The notes beneath the pieces are model-generated. The model was not told the origin of the DNA. It worked only from the letters and a program-made list of their open reading frames with translations, and ran no database searches. From Deltaproteobacteria bacterium (GTDB lineage Bacteria > Myxococcota_A > Polyangia > Haliangiales > Haliangiaceae): a stretch of DNA of 53,258 nucleotides. Positions 36,890 through 45,211 of the stretch are shown piece after piece; positions within the stretch are counted from its first letter, which is position 1; each line of letters opens with the position of its first letter. The stretch lies in assembly GCA_019237945.1 (NCBI GenBank), contig JAFAOG010000406.1, positions 1 to 53,258 on the forward strand. Reading direction: 5' to 3'. Both the position numbers and the translations under genes were made by a program.

Positions 36890-38377
36890 ATGGCGGTGGC
36901 GACCGTGGGCGATACGCAGCCTGCTTCGAGCAGCACGCCATCGTCCGCGCGCGAACGAATCGAACGCCATGCCCTCGCCGCCGAGATCATGCGCGTGCGC
37001 GCGGTCCTCGTCGCCGGCTGGGCGGTCTGGGCCATCGGCGGCGGCTTCGACGTCCTCGCCTACCACCTCCTCGGCGGCGGTCCGCTCTGGCTGATCATCA
37101 CGACGCGCGCGACATCGTTCGCGTTCCTCGCCGCACTCGCCTGGCGCCTCTTCCACGGCGGCCTCGACAGCCCGCACGCCACGCGAGCCCTCATCGTCGC
37201 CACGTTCCCGGTCTGCGCGCTCGCGCAATCGATCCTCGCGGTCGCGGTCGGCGGCGTCACCTCGCCGTACATCGGAGGCGTCTACATCGTCCTGATCTGT
37301 CAGGCCGCCGCCGTCACGATGCGCTGGCAGCGCGGTTTCATCCTGTCGACGATCACGACCTGGATGCTCCCGCTCGGCTTCGCGCTCGGCTACGCCTTCT
37401 CGCCCGCCGTCCGCGTCCAGCTCGCGACCCCCCGCCTGCGCGACATCTTCATCCTCGAGGTCCTCATCCTCTTCAGCGCGGGCGCGATCGCCACCTGGGC
37501 CAGCCACGCGATCTGGATGCTGCGCCAGCGCCTGGTCGAGTCGGGCAGCGTCGGTCGCTACCGTTTGTTGCGCCGGCTCGGCCGCGGCGGCATGGGCGAG
37601 GTCTGGCACGCGCACGATCGCGCGACCCGCCGCGACGTCGCCCTCAAGATCCTCCTCCACCACTCGCACGGCACCGACCCCGACAACGCCCGCGCCGCGA
37701 TCGATCGCTTCGAGCGCGAGATCGAAACTACCGCGCGCCTCGACCACCCCAACGTCGTGCGCATCATCGACTGGGGCGCCACCGACGACGGCATCTGGTA
37801 CTACGCGATGGAGCTGCTCGACGGCGCCGACCTCGCGACCCTCGTCAAGACGAGCGGCCCGCTCGCCCCGCGCACCGTCCTCCACCTCGGCATCCAGGCC
37901 GCCCGCGCACTCGCCGCCGCCCACGCCGCCGGCATCATCCACCGCGACATCAAGCCCGCCAACCTCTTCATCGTGCGAGGCACCGACCTCAAGGTCCTCG
38001 ACTTCGGCGTGGCGCGCGTCGAAGGAGACAACACGCTCACACGCACGGGCGCCCTCATCGGTACGCCGGCCTTCATGGCGCCCGAAGCCGCGCTCGGCGC
38101 CCCCGCGACGACGGCGAGCGACGTCTGGTCCCTCGGTGCATCGCTGCGCTTCGCCGTGACCGGCGCGCTCCCGAGCGAACCGACCGAACTCGCGCCGGAG
38201 CTCGCGGCGTTACTGGCACGCGCGCTCGCCACCGATCCCGCCGCGCGCTTTGCCGATGGAACCGCGCTGCTCGACGCGCTCGCCTCGATCGCGATCGCGC
38301 CCGTGGCCCCTTCGGCGCTCGCGCTCCCGCGCGTCGCGATCGATGCCGAAGCGCCAACACTCGCGCCCGACAAGTGA
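36890..38377 (+). CDS. Ser/Thr protein kinase with N-terminal multi-helix membrane domain
   Basis: This 495-residue protein has about six transmembrane helices in residues 38-210, then a Hanks kinase domain (about 222-480): YRLLRRLGRGGMGEV, VALKILLHH, HRDIKPANLF (H351), DFGVAR and the APE-like FMAPEA. The order (membrane part first, kinase last) is the reverse of most bacterial kinases, suggesting that the membrane domain senses the signal. The downstream PATAN/TPR gene lies 100 nt away on the same strand and is a likely partner. Confidence 0.93.
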   Translation: MAVATVGDTQPASSSTPSSARERIERHALAAEIMRVRAVLVAGWAVWAIGGGFDVLAYHLLGGGPLWLIITTRATSFAFLAALAWRLFHGGLDSPHATRALIVATFPVCALAQSILAVAVGGVTSPYIGGVYIVLICQAAAVTMRWQRGFILSTITTWMLPLGFALGYAFSPAVRVQLATPRLRDIFILEVLILFSAGAIATWASHAIWMLRQRLVESGSVGRYRLLRRLGRGGMGEVWHAHDRATRRDVALKILLHHSHGTDPDNARAAIDRFEREIETTARLDHPNVVRIIDWGATDDGIWYYAMELLDGADLATLVKTSGPLAPRTVLHLGIQAARALAAAHAAGIIHRDIKPANLFIVRGTDLKVLDFGVARVEGDNTLTRTGALIGTPAFMAPEAALGAPATTASDVWSLGASLRFAVTGALPSEPTELAPELAALLARALATDPAARFADGTALLDALASIAIAPVAPSALALPRVAIDAEAPTLAPDK

Positions 38378-38477
38378 CGCCGCGAACCGAACGTCCATCA
38401 CTGAATCCGATTGCGTCAGCTCACTCACGATCTTTCGGATCGTTGAACTGATCCCGACAGTTGACCATCCTGGGATC

Positions 38478-39938
38478 GTGGAGATCGCGCGAGGCAACGT
38501 GACGGACCGGCCGTGGGCGCTGACGCTCGCGACGATCGCGCGTCGCCGCGTCACGGGCGAGATCACGCTCGTCTCCAACGACAAGCACTACGCGATCGCG
38601 TTCGATCACGGCGCCGTCGTCGCCGCGCGCTCGCCGATGACGGTCGACACCGCGCTCCGGGTCGCCCTCACGTCGCGCCTCGTGTCGCCGGCGCGTATCC
38701 ACGAGCTGCAGCGCCTGATCGCGGCGAGGCGCGACGCCGACGAGATCGATCTGCTCGGCGACGCCGCCGCGCTCACGGCCGACCAGCGCGACGCCCTCCG
38801 CACCGAGGTGATCACGCGCGCCGCCGCGCGCACGTTCGCCCCCGAGCACGGCAACTTCGTCGTCGACGACACGATCACGCTCCCCACACGAGCCTTCACC
38901 GTCGACATCAGCGCGATCGTCTACTACGGCATCCGCACCCACGTCTCCGACGCCCGCCTCTCCAACGAGCTCCGCATGCTGGGCGGCAGCTACTTCCTGC
39001 TCGACCCGCAGGCCGACCTCCATAGCTTCGGCTTCACCGACACGGAGCGCCCCCTGCTCGCCTCCCTGCGCGCCGGCATCACGATGCCAGAGCTCGAGGC
39101 GCATCACCGCGACATCGATCCACGCACGATGATCGCAACGATCTACGCGCTCGTCGCCTGCGGAGCGGTCCAGGTGACGGCGCCGCCCCACCCGTCGCGC
39201 GTCCCGACGACGCCGCTGCCATCGCGCGTCCCGACGACGCCGCGCGTTCCGACGGCACCGCTCCCCTCGCGCGTCCCGACCGCACCGCTGCCCCCGCGCA
39301 CCCCGACGCCGCGCGCGTCCGAGCCCGCGGTCGCCGTCTCGCGCACGCAAAGCGCGACGATCCCGCGCACGACCACGCCGACCTCCTCGATCCACATCCG
39401 CACGCCGAACCCGCCGCGCATCCCCGCGACCCAACCCGCGCCGCGCGGCCGCCGCCCGAGCGACATGCCGCCGAACGTCACACTCGCCCGCGGCACCGTC
39501 GACAACGTCGAGCCACCCGCCCAAACCAAGACCAACGCGGAGCTCGCCGCCGAAGCCGCCGAACGCGCGCAACGCGCGCTCGCCGCGCACGACCCCCAAT
39601 CCGCCGTCCTCGATCTGAAAAAAGCGGTCGAGCTCGTCCCGAACAACGTCGACTACAACGCGCTCCTCGGCTGGGCGCTCTTCTGCGCCGCCGACGACAA
39701 AGCCGCGATCGCCGCCGAGTCACGCAAGGCCCTCGAGAAGGCCGTCTACAAGTCCGACCACCCCGAAGTCGCGCAGTTCTACCTCGGCCGCATCGAGCGA
39801 ATGCTCGGCCGCGACAAGGAAGCGCTCCGCCACTTCCAGGCCGTCCTCGACACCCGTCCCGATCACCGCGACGCGTCGGCGGAGGTCCGCGTGCTGCAGG
39901 CGCGCCTCAAGCGCCTCGGCATCGACATCCAGAGCTAA
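38478..39938 (+). CDS. PATAN (DUF4388)-like protein with Pro-rich linker and TPRs
   Basis: The 486-residue protein has an N-terminal PATAN/DUF4388-type region (about 12-60; GEITLVSNDKHYAIAFDHGAVVAARSP) and a helical middle part to about 235. A Pro/Thr/Arg linker carries repeated SRVPTTPLP/PRVPTAPLP units (about 240-275), likely Thr phosphorylation sites. C-terminal TPRs (about 350-480; LAAHDPQSAVLDLKKAVELVPNN, YLGRIERMLGRDKEALRHF) follow. It could be a substrate or scaffold of the kinase just upstream. The GTG at 38478 is chosen; no ATG fits. Confidence 0.82.
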   Translation: MEIARGNVTDRPWALTLATIARRRVTGEITLVSNDKHYAIAFDHGAVVAARSPMTVDTALRVALTSRLVSPARIHELQRLIAARRDADEIDLLGDAAALTADQRDALRTEVITRAAARTFAPEHGNFVVDDTITLPTRAFTVDISAIVYYGIRTHVSDARLSNELRMLGGSYFLLDPQADLHSFGFTDTERPLLASLRAGITMPELEAHHRDIDPRTMIATIYALVACGAVQVTAPPHPSRVPTTPLPSRVPTTPRVPTAPLPSRVPTAPLPPRTPTPRASEPAVAVSRTQSATIPRTTTPTSSIHIRTPNPPRIPATQPAPRGRRPSDMPPNVTLARGTVDNVEPPAQTKTNAELAAEAAERAQRALAAHDPQSAVLDLKKAVELVPNNVDYNALLGWALFCAADDKAAIAAESRKALEKAVYKSDHPEVAQFYLGRIERMLGRDKEALRHFQAVLDTRPDHRDASAEVRVLQARLKRLGIDIQS

Positions 39939-39986
39939 GCGGCGGGGGTCCTTTGTGCCAACGATTTGGAATGCTTCAAAAATAAA

Positions 39987-40031
39987 TATCGGAAAAAGCG
40001 ATAATTTGCGGATATCGGATATTCCGATATC
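39987..40031 (+). promoter_or_regulatory. Operator-like palindrome cluster (TATCGGA units)
   Basis: Two inverted repeats sit in an AT-rich stretch just upstream of the HTH gene: TATCG...CGATA (39987-40003) and a perfect 9-bp-arm palindrome GATATCGGA-TAT-TCCGATATC (40011-40031). The palindrome ends 8 nt before the ATG, and a GATAAT that could serve as a -10 box overlaps the first repeat (40000-40005). Binding by the adjacent regulator would block transcription and translation, so autorepression is likely. Confidence 0.65.
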
Positions 40032-40039
40032 GTTAGGAC

Positions 40040-40777
40040 ATGCTGCAGTTCCTCGTCACCTCGAAGGTCCGGCGGCGCCTTCTCGTTCTTTTGTGGGGAC
40101 ACAAAACGACCGGCTCCGTCGCCGAGCTCGCCGAGCTAGCTGACGCGTCGTTCGCGAGCACGCATGACGAGATCAAGGAAATGCTTCGCCTTCAGCTCGT
40201 GCGCACCGAACACACGGGCGCGAAGACGGTGTTCTCGGCGAACCCACACCATCCGGACGCCGAGTTCCTGAGTCGACTCGCCGCCGCTGACACTCCGGCG
40301 CGCTCCCCCACAACTACTTCGGATGACGATCTCAAACGCAAGCTCGTCGCGCTCGGCGCGCCTCTCCGCGGCGTGAAGCCGTTGAAGGTCGCGCCAGCCG
40401 ACGTGCTCGACGTCCTCGTCGAGGGCGCACAGCTCTCTCGCCGCGATGCAGTCGTCGCGCGAACGCTTCCGGTCTGCTTCTGGAACGAACGCGATCAATT
40501 CACTGCGAAGGCGCTCATGGCGCTCAAGGCCTCGCCCGAGGATAAACACGCGGTTGCGTTCTTCCTCGAGCTCGCGGGCGAACTAGGCGGCGATCGCCGA
40601 CTCGCCGGTTTGGCGGAAACTCTACGAGACCACCGATTGACGCAGCTCCGGCCGTTCTTTCACGCCGCACCGCGGGCCTCCGCGCAAGACTTTCCACTCG
40701 CGGCGAAGTGGGGCTTCTCGATGAATGTCGATCCCGACGCCTTCCGCGCACTCTTCAACAAGTTCGTGACGCCGTGA
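40040..40777 (+). CDS. Winged-helix transcriptional regulator with uncharacterised C-terminal domain
   Basis: The 245-residue protein has a winged HTH in residues 1-75 (VTSKVRRRLLVLLWGHK, SVAELAELADASFASTHDEI, VFSANPHHPDAEFLSRL), of the ArsR/MarR-like type often found beside nucleotidyltransferase genes. Residues 110-245 have a second domain (RRDAVVARTLPVCFWNERDQF, FFLELAGELGGDRRLAGLAE) of unknown function that I associate only with such regulators. The gene is less GC-biased than its neighbours and follows an AT-rich operator region. No partner gene lies downstream on the same strand. Confidence 0.78.
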   Translation: MLQFLVTSKVRRRLLVLLWGHKTTGSVAELAELADASFASTHDEIKEMLRLQLVRTEHTGAKTVFSANPHHPDAEFLSRLAAADTPARSPTTTSDDDLKRKLVALGAPLRGVKPLKVAPADVLDVLVEGAQLSRRDAVVARTLPVCFWNERDQFTAKALMALKASPEDKHAVAFFLELAGELGGDRRLAGLAETLRDHRLTQLRPFFHAAPRASAQDFPLAAKWGFSMNVDPDAFRALFNKFVTP

Positions 40778-40894
40778 CAACGTACGCGACCGCTTGGATC
40801 TAACGTCTAGGGTGTAGCAATCCCATCGCGACCATCTGGTCCCGCCTTGGGTGTCGAGGTCTACATGCTCACCGCAATTGGGAAGCGCGGATGG

Positions 40895-41659
40895 CTACGG
40901 TGCCGCTCGTCGTTCAAGAAGCGGCACCTCGCTCGCTGGAGAGCGCTTGACCGCTGCGTTGAAGTAGCTCACGAGCCAGTCATACTTGGCGCGCACACGT
41001 TCGTCCGCCGCTGCCGGGGTCGAGAGAAGCCGCTCGATCTGCGCGCGATGCTGCGTGAATCCAGAGGCCTGTAGTCCCTGGCCGTCGGCGCTGCTCCAGA
41101 AGTAGTCTATGAAGGGCACACCGCGCACATCTCGACGAATATGTGCGAAACACTCCGGCCACCCCTCCAGCAATTTCATCACCGGCTCGGAGATCGCGAT
41201 CATAGGCATCGCCGCGCTCTCCTCCAGCGCTAGAGCCTCAAGATACGCTGGGCCGTAGAACACATTCCCGGCATGGACCAAGGGCCCTACGGTAACGCCA
41301 CCGCGACAGAGGACTGCGTGCATACTGAGCAAATGCCCTTGAAGCAGCTGCAGGCGCATGAGCATGACGCCGACGATCTCGGGCCGCGCGGGGCACGAGA
41401 TGATTATGGAGTCCGATCCTTGGGAGTAAATAAGGGGTAGGCCGCTGCCGATGGTCGCGTCGAGGCCGCACTCGCTCTCGATCGTCAGCAGAACATTGCG
41501 CAGCAAGACGCGCGCTTGCTCATCGTTCGTCGATCGGCGGACCAGATCGGTGAAACCAAGAATGTCGAGGAAAGCGACGACGCGTTCTTCGAAGTCGGGG
41601 GCCAGTCGCGGCGTCAGCGTCCAGCCGGTGTCAGTCTTACTAATGTCGAAGGGCATCAT
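40895..41659 (-). CDS. Class-III-cyclase-like protein (Pycsar-cyclase-like layout)
   Basis: The 254-residue protein shows the two metal-binding aspartates expected of class III nucleotide cyclases: D32 in AFLDILGFTDLV and D83 in YSQGSDSIIISCP. The later GGVTVGPLVHAGNVFYGPAYLEALALEES (120-148) matches the conserved segment of the FLDILGF-type cyclase group that includes Pycsar pyrimidine cyclases. No effector gene (TM or TIR type) lies beside it, and the convergent neighbour is the winged-helix regulator. The ATG at 41659 starts just before the core. GC content around it is about 55-60%, well below flanking genes. Confidence 0.7.
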   Translation of the reverse strand: MMPFDISKTDTGWTLTPRLAPDFEERVVAFLDILGFTDLVRRSTNDEQARVLLRNVLLTIESECGLDATIGSGLPLIYSQGSDSIIISCPARPEIVGVMLMRLQLLQGHLLSMHAVLCRGGVTVGPLVHAGNVFYGPAYLEALALEESAAMPMIAISEPVMKLLEGWPECFAHIRRDVRGVPFIDYFWSSADGQGLQASGFTQHRAQIERLLSTPAAADERVRAKYDWLVSYFNAAVKRSPASEVPLLERRAAP

Positions 41660-42018
41660 TGACTCGGTGCGACTGCCGTTGGCCGCGCAATGAGTATGAC
41701 GGAACCTGTCGACTCCACAATCGGCTGGTCCGTGCCGAGCTGCATGTTCGCTGCAGGTCAGCGTTCTTGCCGTGATCGCCTGAGGCCGTAATAGTCCTCG
41801 TGGAGGGAAATGAACAACCCGCCTACGCGACTGCGCAGAGGACGGGTTGCGAATTCGCGATCGTGACTTACGACGCCGAGTTCGACGTTCGTGACGCGGG
41901 CATTCGAGAAGTTCGCCAACGTGACGCACGTACTGGCGTCGTTGACGACGCACCTTTCGTGCATCGAACCCGGCCCGCTGACGTGTTCGTCAATCGGCCG
42001 GTTTCTCTCGATCTTCGA
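41660..42018. other. Low-GC gap between cyclase gene and tRNA, no supported gene
   Basis: About 360 nt without a convincing gene. A 68-codon minus-strand ORF (41758-41964) and a plus-strand ORF that runs through the tRNA exist, but neither has a ribosome-binding site or recognisable motif. Base composition is about 55% GC, matching the cyclase region. It may be a decayed part of the island. Confidence 0.55.
41692..41720 (-). promoter_or_regulatory. Candidate sigma-70-type promoter of the cyclase gene
   Basis: On the minus strand TTGTGG and ATACTC are spaced by 17 nt and lie about 33 nt upstream of the ATG at 41659. The match to consensus is only moderate, so this is a weak call. Confidence 0.3.
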
Positions 42019-42089
42019 GCGGGATACCGGATTCGAACCGGCGACCTTCAGCTTGGGAAGCTGACACTCTACCGCTGAGTTAATCCCGC
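42019..42089 (-). tRNA. tRNA-Gly (anticodon CCC)
   Basis: The minus-strand 71-nt sequence folds as a cloverleaf: acceptor GCGGGAT/ATCCCGC, D-arm with AGCGGTAGA, anticodon stem TCAGC/GCTGA with loop TTCCCAA (anticodon CCC, reading GGG), and T-arm CCGGTTCGAATCCGG. CCA is not encoded. Its 3' end faces the low-GC region with the cyclase and regulator, the usual orientation for tRNA-targeted integration. Confidence 0.95.
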
Positions 42090-42159
42090 AGAGCTGCGTA
42101 ACCTTTGATCAGGTGGCTGGGATCGTCAAGCCTCCTTCTTGCGGATCACCGCCGGACGT

Positions 42160-42876
42160 TCACGGCCCGGTTCGGAACGTGGCGAGGCCCGAGTCGTACT
42201 CGTTCGCGTACGACACGTTGATGGCGTACGGCGCAGTCGATGGCACGAGCTGGTACCAGGCTCGCTGCGTGATCGTCGCGCTCGCGACCACCTCGTGCAG
42301 CTCGGTCCACTCGGGGGTCGCGTTGCCGATCGCGCCGTAGCACGCAGCGCCAAAGACGAGCAGATCGGGCGCGCTCGTCGTCGTCACGCTGAGGTGAATC
42401 GTGCCCGAGCTTCCGGAGCCGGACATGCCCATGTTCGCGTGCACGTCGAGCGCGTTGACGGCAGCAAGGCCGCTCCATTCGGTGACCAGGCCCCAGGTCT
42501 TCGAGCTGCATTGCGGCGTCAGGTGCACGGTCATCGATCCGCCGTCCGTGACGCCGAAGAAGATGCTGAACGTTGGCGACACGCCCGAGTAGGCGGCTAG
42601 CTGCCAGGTGGCGACGTCGCCGCCCGAGATGTTGGACAGGCCGCACTCCGCGCCTGCGATCACGACGAGCGTGTTTCCGGGCGCGGGCTTCGCGGGCAGC
42701 GTCACGTCCAGGCCGGTCGCGTTGTTCGCGTTCGCGATCTGCTGCACGAGCAAAGCCGCTGGTGCTGCGCCATCGGCCGTCGCGTCCACGATGGGAGCAT
42801 CGGTGGCGGGGACGTGGTCGAGCTGGAAGACGCGGTCGCATCCCGCGAGCATCAGGACCAGGCCGCCCCACCGCAC
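42160..42876 (-). CDS. Lipoprotein of unknown function
   Basis: The 238-residue lipoprotein (GTG start; lipobox LMLAGC) has a mature start CDRVFQLDHVPATDAP, a style of N-terminus common in myxobacterial lipoproteins. The mature domain (about 45-238) is Thr/Ser/Gly-rich with beta-strand-like alternation (GNTLVVIAGAECGLSN, TFSIFFGVTDGGSMTVHL) that resembles secreted concanavalin- or jelly-roll-type folds. No assignment is possible. It is followed by the tRNA-Gly region. Confidence 0.78.
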   Translation of the reverse strand: MRWGGLVLMLAGCDRVFQLDHVPATDAPIVDATADGAAPAALLVQQIANANNATGLDVTLPAKPAPGNTLVVIAGAECGLSNISGGDVATWQLAAYSGVSPTFSIFFGVTDGGSMTVHLTPQCSSKTWGLVTEWSGLAAVNALDVHANMGMSGSGSSGTIHLSVTTTSAPDLLVFGAACYGAIGNATPEWTELHEVVASATITQRAWYQLVPSTAPYAINVSYANEYDSGLATFRTGP

Positions 42877-42953
42877 AGGTCATGATCGCCGCCGAGGCGG
42901 GCGCGAGTCCAGCTGATTTCTCGCCGTCGCAATTCCGTCATATGTACGTGCGG

Positions 42954-44075
42954 TCAGTGCGGCGCGGCGGCGACCGCGCGCGCGACCTTGCGATGGAACC
43001 AGTGCGCGGCCATCTCGTGCTCGGGGGCGAAGCGGCCGCGCGGCGCGAACCCGGAGCGGAGACCGCGTGCGACCTGGGCGAGGGCGTCGACGTCTTCGGC
43101 GTCGACTTGCGCGGAGAGCCAGCGGACGTCGCGCTGCGCGTGGAGCTCGCGGTCGAGCGCGAACTGGTACCAGATGAAGCGCGTGGTGTCGGGGCGGTCG
43201 GGGATCGGCGCGTAGACGTTGACCGAGAGACCCCACGGATAGAAGTTGAGCGCGATGTTCGGGAAGATGAACCACCAGAGCGCGAACACGCGGCGCTTGG
43301 GATCGCCGAAGCGGGCGGGGAGGTGGCGCGGATCGAAGCCGTCGGCCGGATTCTGCGCGTAGACCCACTGGAGCACCGCGTGCTCGTAGAGCTCGGTGCG
43401 ATAGGAGGCGAGGTCGATCGCGTCGGCGAGGCCGTGCGGCGCGCGGTGGACGAAACCGATGTGAAACGAATCGAGGAAGTTCCAGGCGTGCTGCTTCCAG
43501 TTTCCGGCGACGTCGCGGATCTCGGCGGACATGCGCTCGGGGAGTGCGGGGAAGCTCGCGAGTGAATCGTCGACGTCGCGCAGGACGTCCGTCAGTGGCG
43601 GTGCGGCGGGCGAGAGGGCGGCCCAGGTCAGGCGGCGCCACGTCGCGACGGGAAGTGACTGTAGGTGATCGCACTCGCGCGGGAAGTCGGGCGCGTTGCC
43701 GAAGCCTTGCTGCGAGACGAAGCGACCGGTGCAATCGAAGCGACGACCGTGCTGACCGCAGACGAGCGTCGGGCCGCGCGACGGGCCGAGGACGAGCGGG
43801 AACCAGGCGTGCGTGCAGGTGTTGGGGAACGCGCGGAGGGTGTCGTCGTCCCAGCCGCGTTGCAGGAAGAGCGGGCGGCCGTTGAGCGTCGCGGGGACGC
43901 GCGAGCCGCGCGGGGCGAGCTGCTCGTCGAGCGGACGTGGATCGTCGCCGCGCTCGGGGAGGACTTGCCAGGAGTTGGTGAAGACGGTCGCGAGCTCGGC
44001 GTTCAGGAACGCGGGATCGAAGAACGCGGATGCGGGGAGCGTCTCCGCACGACGGATGTCATCGTCGACATGCAC
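42954..44075 (-). CDS. Rieske-type aromatic-ring-hydroxylating oxygenase alpha subunit
   Basis: The 373-residue protein has a Rieske [2Fe-2S] centre C87-x-H89 (CTHAWFPL) and C106-x2-H109 (CGQHGRRF), and the mononuclear iron ligands D202, H205 and H210 in NFLDSFHIGFVH. The first Rieske half has CTH instead of the common CRHR/CPH. It resembles choline/carnitine-type and other Rieske monooxygenases rather than classic dioxygenases. No reductase or ferredoxin gene is adjacent, so electrons must come from elsewhere. The start is GTG at 44075. Confidence 0.9.
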   Translation of the reverse strand: MHVDDDIRRAETLPASAFFDPAFLNAELATVFTNSWQVLPERGDDPRPLDEQLAPRGSRVPATLNGRPLFLQRGWDDDTLRAFPNTCTHAWFPLVLGPSRGPTLVCGQHGRRFDCTGRFVSQQGFGNAPDFPRECDHLQSLPVATWRRLTWAALSPAAPPLTDVLRDVDDSLASFPALPERMSAEIRDVAGNWKQHAWNFLDSFHIGFVHRAPHGLADAIDLASYRTELYEHAVLQWVYAQNPADGFDPRHLPARFGDPKRRVFALWWFIFPNIALNFYPWGLSVNVYAPIPDRPDTTRFIWYQFALDRELHAQRDVRWLSAQVDAEDVDALAQVARGLRSGFAPRGRFAPEHEMAAHWFHRKVARAVAAAPH

Positions 44076-44160
44076 GCGCGCACGGTAGCTCAGGTCGAGC
44101 GTGGGGACGGTAGGTGCGCGACATCCGACGCGGTTTCAGCGTGTCGCGGGGGCTAAACAT

Positions 44161-44202
44161 CTGCGCGAAGCGGGCGAGTCAGAGGGAACGGGAGTCGCGC
44201 AG
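44161..44202 (+). promoter_or_regulatory. Inverted repeat enclosing the ribosome-binding site of the FlgM-like gene
   Basis: CTGCGCGA (44161-44168) and TCGCGCAG (44195-44202) form a perfect 8-bp stem with a 26-nt loop containing AGGGA and GGAG. The ATG at 44203 follows at once. It may expose or hide the translation start. Confidence 0.4.
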
Positions 44203-44400
44203 ATGCCGACCACGAAGATCAGATCGGTGGCAGATCAGACACGCGAGATGTGTGCGGACCGACCGCCCGCGGCGGTGATCACGGCTCGCATCGAGCGGCT
44301 CCGGGTCCGGATCGAATCCGGGGATTATGTGGTGGATCTCGACGAGTTGGCCGAGGGGTTCCTGGTCGACGAGACGCTGCGGGCGCGCGGGCTTCGGTAG
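44203..44400 (+). CDS. FlgM-like anti-sigma-28 peptide
   Basis: The 65-residue protein has a C-terminal part (ARIERLRVRIESGDYVVDLDELAEGFL) that follows the FlgM core pattern, where two helices bind sigma-28. The N-terminus is short and basic/Thr-rich. No other flagellar gene is in the window, so the assignment rests on pattern only; a different short regulator is possible. Confidence 0.5.
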   Translation: MPTTKIRSVADQTREMCADRPPAAVITARIERLRVRIESGDYVVDLDELAEGFLVDETLRARGLR

Positions 44401-44484
44401 CTGAACGGGCCACGCGGTTATCAGGGTGGGCCACCAGAGGCTGGCTCACGTTGCGCATTGCGTCAATCGGCGACAAGTTGAGGT

Positions 44485-44667
44485 ATGTCGCGAATTTGTA
44501 TTGTCGCGTGGTCCTGGTTCTCGATGCTGTCGGTCGTCGTTCCGCTGGCCCTGTTGATGATGATCGCGCTGCCGGCCGGGATGCCGGCGCAGATCGCGTC
44601 GCATGTCGCGTTGCTGGTCGCCGGCGCGGCGATCGTGCTGGCGGTACAGCCGGACGAACGCGGATAG
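44485..44667 (+). CDS. Small membrane protein, two helices
   Basis: The 60-residue ORF encodes two hydrophobic segments (about 5-29 and 36-54; LSVVVPLALLMMIALPAG, VALLVAGAAIVLAV) and a short acidic end. It lies 12 nt before the P-loop kinase gene on the same strand. No family is recognised. Confidence 0.5.
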   Translation: MSRICIVAWSWFSMLSVVVPLALLMMIALPAGMPAQIASHVALLVAGAAIVLAVQPDERG

Positions 44668-44679
44668 CATTGGCCGGCC

Positions 44680-45183
44680 GTGGCCACGCTCCATTTCGTG
44701 TTCGGGTTGCCCGGCGCGGGCAAGACGACGCTCGCGCGCGAGCTCGCGGATCGCGAACGCGGCCTGGTGTTCATCGAGGACGAGTGGGTCGCGCAGGTGA
44801 TGACGGCGCCGATCACGTCGATCGCGGAGTACCGCGAGATCGGACGGCGCGTGCGCGCGCTGATCGAGCCGCTCGCGGAGCGCGCGTTGCGGATCGGCGT
44901 CGATGTCGTGTTCGATTTTGCGGCGAACACGAAGGCGGATCGGGCGTGGGTGCGCGGAATCTTCGAGCGCGCGGGCGCCGACCACGTGCTGCACGTGATC
45001 GATGCGGACGTCGAGGTTTGTCGGGCGCGCGTGCATCAGCGCAATCGCGAGAGGCCGGCGGGGCTGTACTTCGGCGAGGTCAGTGATGCGCTGTTCGATG
45101 CGGTCGTGCCGCATATTGTCCGGCCGGCGGACGACGAGGGCTTCCGGGTTTCGGACGCCGGACAGAGCGCGCGAGCGAAGTAG
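44680..45183 (+). CDS. P-loop kinase/ATPase (AAA_33-like)
   Basis: The 167-residue nucleotide-binding protein has Walker A GLPGAGKTT (9-17) near the start, a conserved D/E pair in FIEDEWVAQVM, VVFDFAANTKADRAWV and a LID-like RARVHQRNRERPAG. The size and order fit small AAA_33/zeta-like kinases that phosphorylate nucleotides, sugars or antibiotics; the substrate is unknown. Start GTG. Confidence 0.82.
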   Translation: MATLHFVFGLPGAGKTTLARELADRERGLVFIEDEWVAQVMTAPITSIAEYREIGRRVRALIEPLAERALRIGVDVVFDFAANTKADRAWVRGIFERAGADHVLHVIDADVEVCRARVHQRNRERPAGLYFGEVSDALFDAVVPHIVRPADDEGFRVSDAGQSARAK

Positions 45184-45211
45184 CGGAGTTGCACGCGGCA
45201 TCGCGCCTGCA

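Noticed and set aside
40895..42018. A complete Pycsar or CBASS operon
   Set aside because: No TM, TIR, phospholipase or other effector gene sits beside the cyclase-like gene; the only neighbour is a convergent regulator.
41800..42078. 92-codon plus-strand ORF in the island
   Set aside because: It reads through the tRNA-Gly gene and has no ribosome-binding site.
39955..42090. Attachment-site repeat or integrase for the island
   Set aside because: No second copy of the tRNA 3' end and no recombinase ORF could be seen by eye.
44130..44202. Possible sigma-28 promoter (TAAA-N15-GGCGAGTC) before the FlgM-like gene
   Set aside because: The -10 half matches the consensus poorly.
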